Assembly: GCA_023415895.1 (NCBI GenBank)
Contig: JAEZJA010000259.1
Location: 1-5,026, forward strand
Length of the DNA: 5,026 nucleotides
Direction: 5' to 3'
From: Bacillota bacterium
GTDB taxonomy: Bacteria > Bacillota > Clostridia > Oscillospirales > Acutalibacteraceae
Part shown: positions 4,956 to 5,026 of the stretch, one piece after another
Numbering within the stretch: position 1 is the first letter of the stretch
How the letters are laid out: each line of letters starts with the position of its first letter
Translations under genes and position numbers: made by a program
Notes under the pieces: generated by a model
Databases searched by the model: none
Seen by the model: the letters and a program-made list of their open reading frames with translations, nothing else
What the model was told of the DNA's origin: nothing

Positions 4956-5026
4956 TTACAGTAAATGGACAATGGATTTTGTCGGATAGGTTGATAACAC
5001 CAAATCAAATTTGCGTTCCTTGATAT
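4956..5026 (-). CDS. Possible 3' end of an upstream gene (last 22 codons)
   Basis: Reading leftward from the right edge, one minus-strand frame gives IKERKFDLVLSTYPTKSIVHLL and stops at TAA (4958-4956), about 40 bases before the thrS -35 box. The residue mix is protein-like, and the stop lies where a preceding gene should end. The piece is too short to recognise a family, and chance openness cannot be excluded. No intrinsic terminator is visible between it and the thrS promoter. Confidence 0.35.
   Translation of the reverse strand, partial: IKERKFDLVLSTYPTKSIVHLL

Overview
The window looks like a low-to-mid GC Firmicute, most likely a Clostridia/Oscillospiraceae-type gut bacterium. The evidence is a threonine T-box riboswitch in front of thrS, strong AGGAGG ribosome-binding sites, intrinsic terminators with U-tracts, and a chromosomally encoded CCA end on tRNA-Gly. 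This placement is an inference; no marker fixes a genus.

Layout. The right half (about 2386-4914, minus strand) is a well-ordered, GC-rich housekeeping block. It runs from a sigma-A-type promoter to a complete T-box leader with an ACC specifier codon, an antiterminator/terminator pair, an extra long stem, a strong RBS and an intact 633-residue threonyl-tRNA synthetase. About 110 bases further on comes tRNA-Gly(CCC), which has its own candidate promoter but no convincing terminator between it and thrS. Uncharged tRNA-Thr should pair with the ACC specifier and the TGGA bulge, so thrS is read through only when threonine charging is low. At the extreme right edge, minus strand, lies what may be the last 22 codons of another gene.

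The left half (1-2385, plus strand) is different: AT-rich, unfamiliar and visibly decayed. A gene of unknown function enters from the left edge and ends at 982. It reads as one protein only if one base is added back at a T7 run and at an A7 run. A small gene for a protein with a C-terminal membrane segment (1052-1341) carries a frameshift near its start and an in-frame TAA. A 71-codon ORF with a strong RBS (1423-1638) follows. A broken reading frame (1822-2037) then runs straight into a clear plus-strand terminator. A non-coding stretch rich in short hairpins (2081-2385) joins this block to the 3' end of tRNA-Gly. The position of the AT-rich block on the 3' side of a tRNA gene fits an old, eroded insertion, but no integrase, transposase or duplicated tRNA end is visible.

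I found no clearly new multi-gene system. The most interesting unexplained signals are RNA-level structures: a hairpin that could alternatively sequester the RBS of the small ORF at 1423; a perfect 12-bp hairpin forming the 5' leader of tRNA-Gly; two overlapping hairpins just behind tRNA-Gly; and a 15-position stem between the T-box terminator and the thrS RBS. All structures were read by eye; no folding or database search was run.
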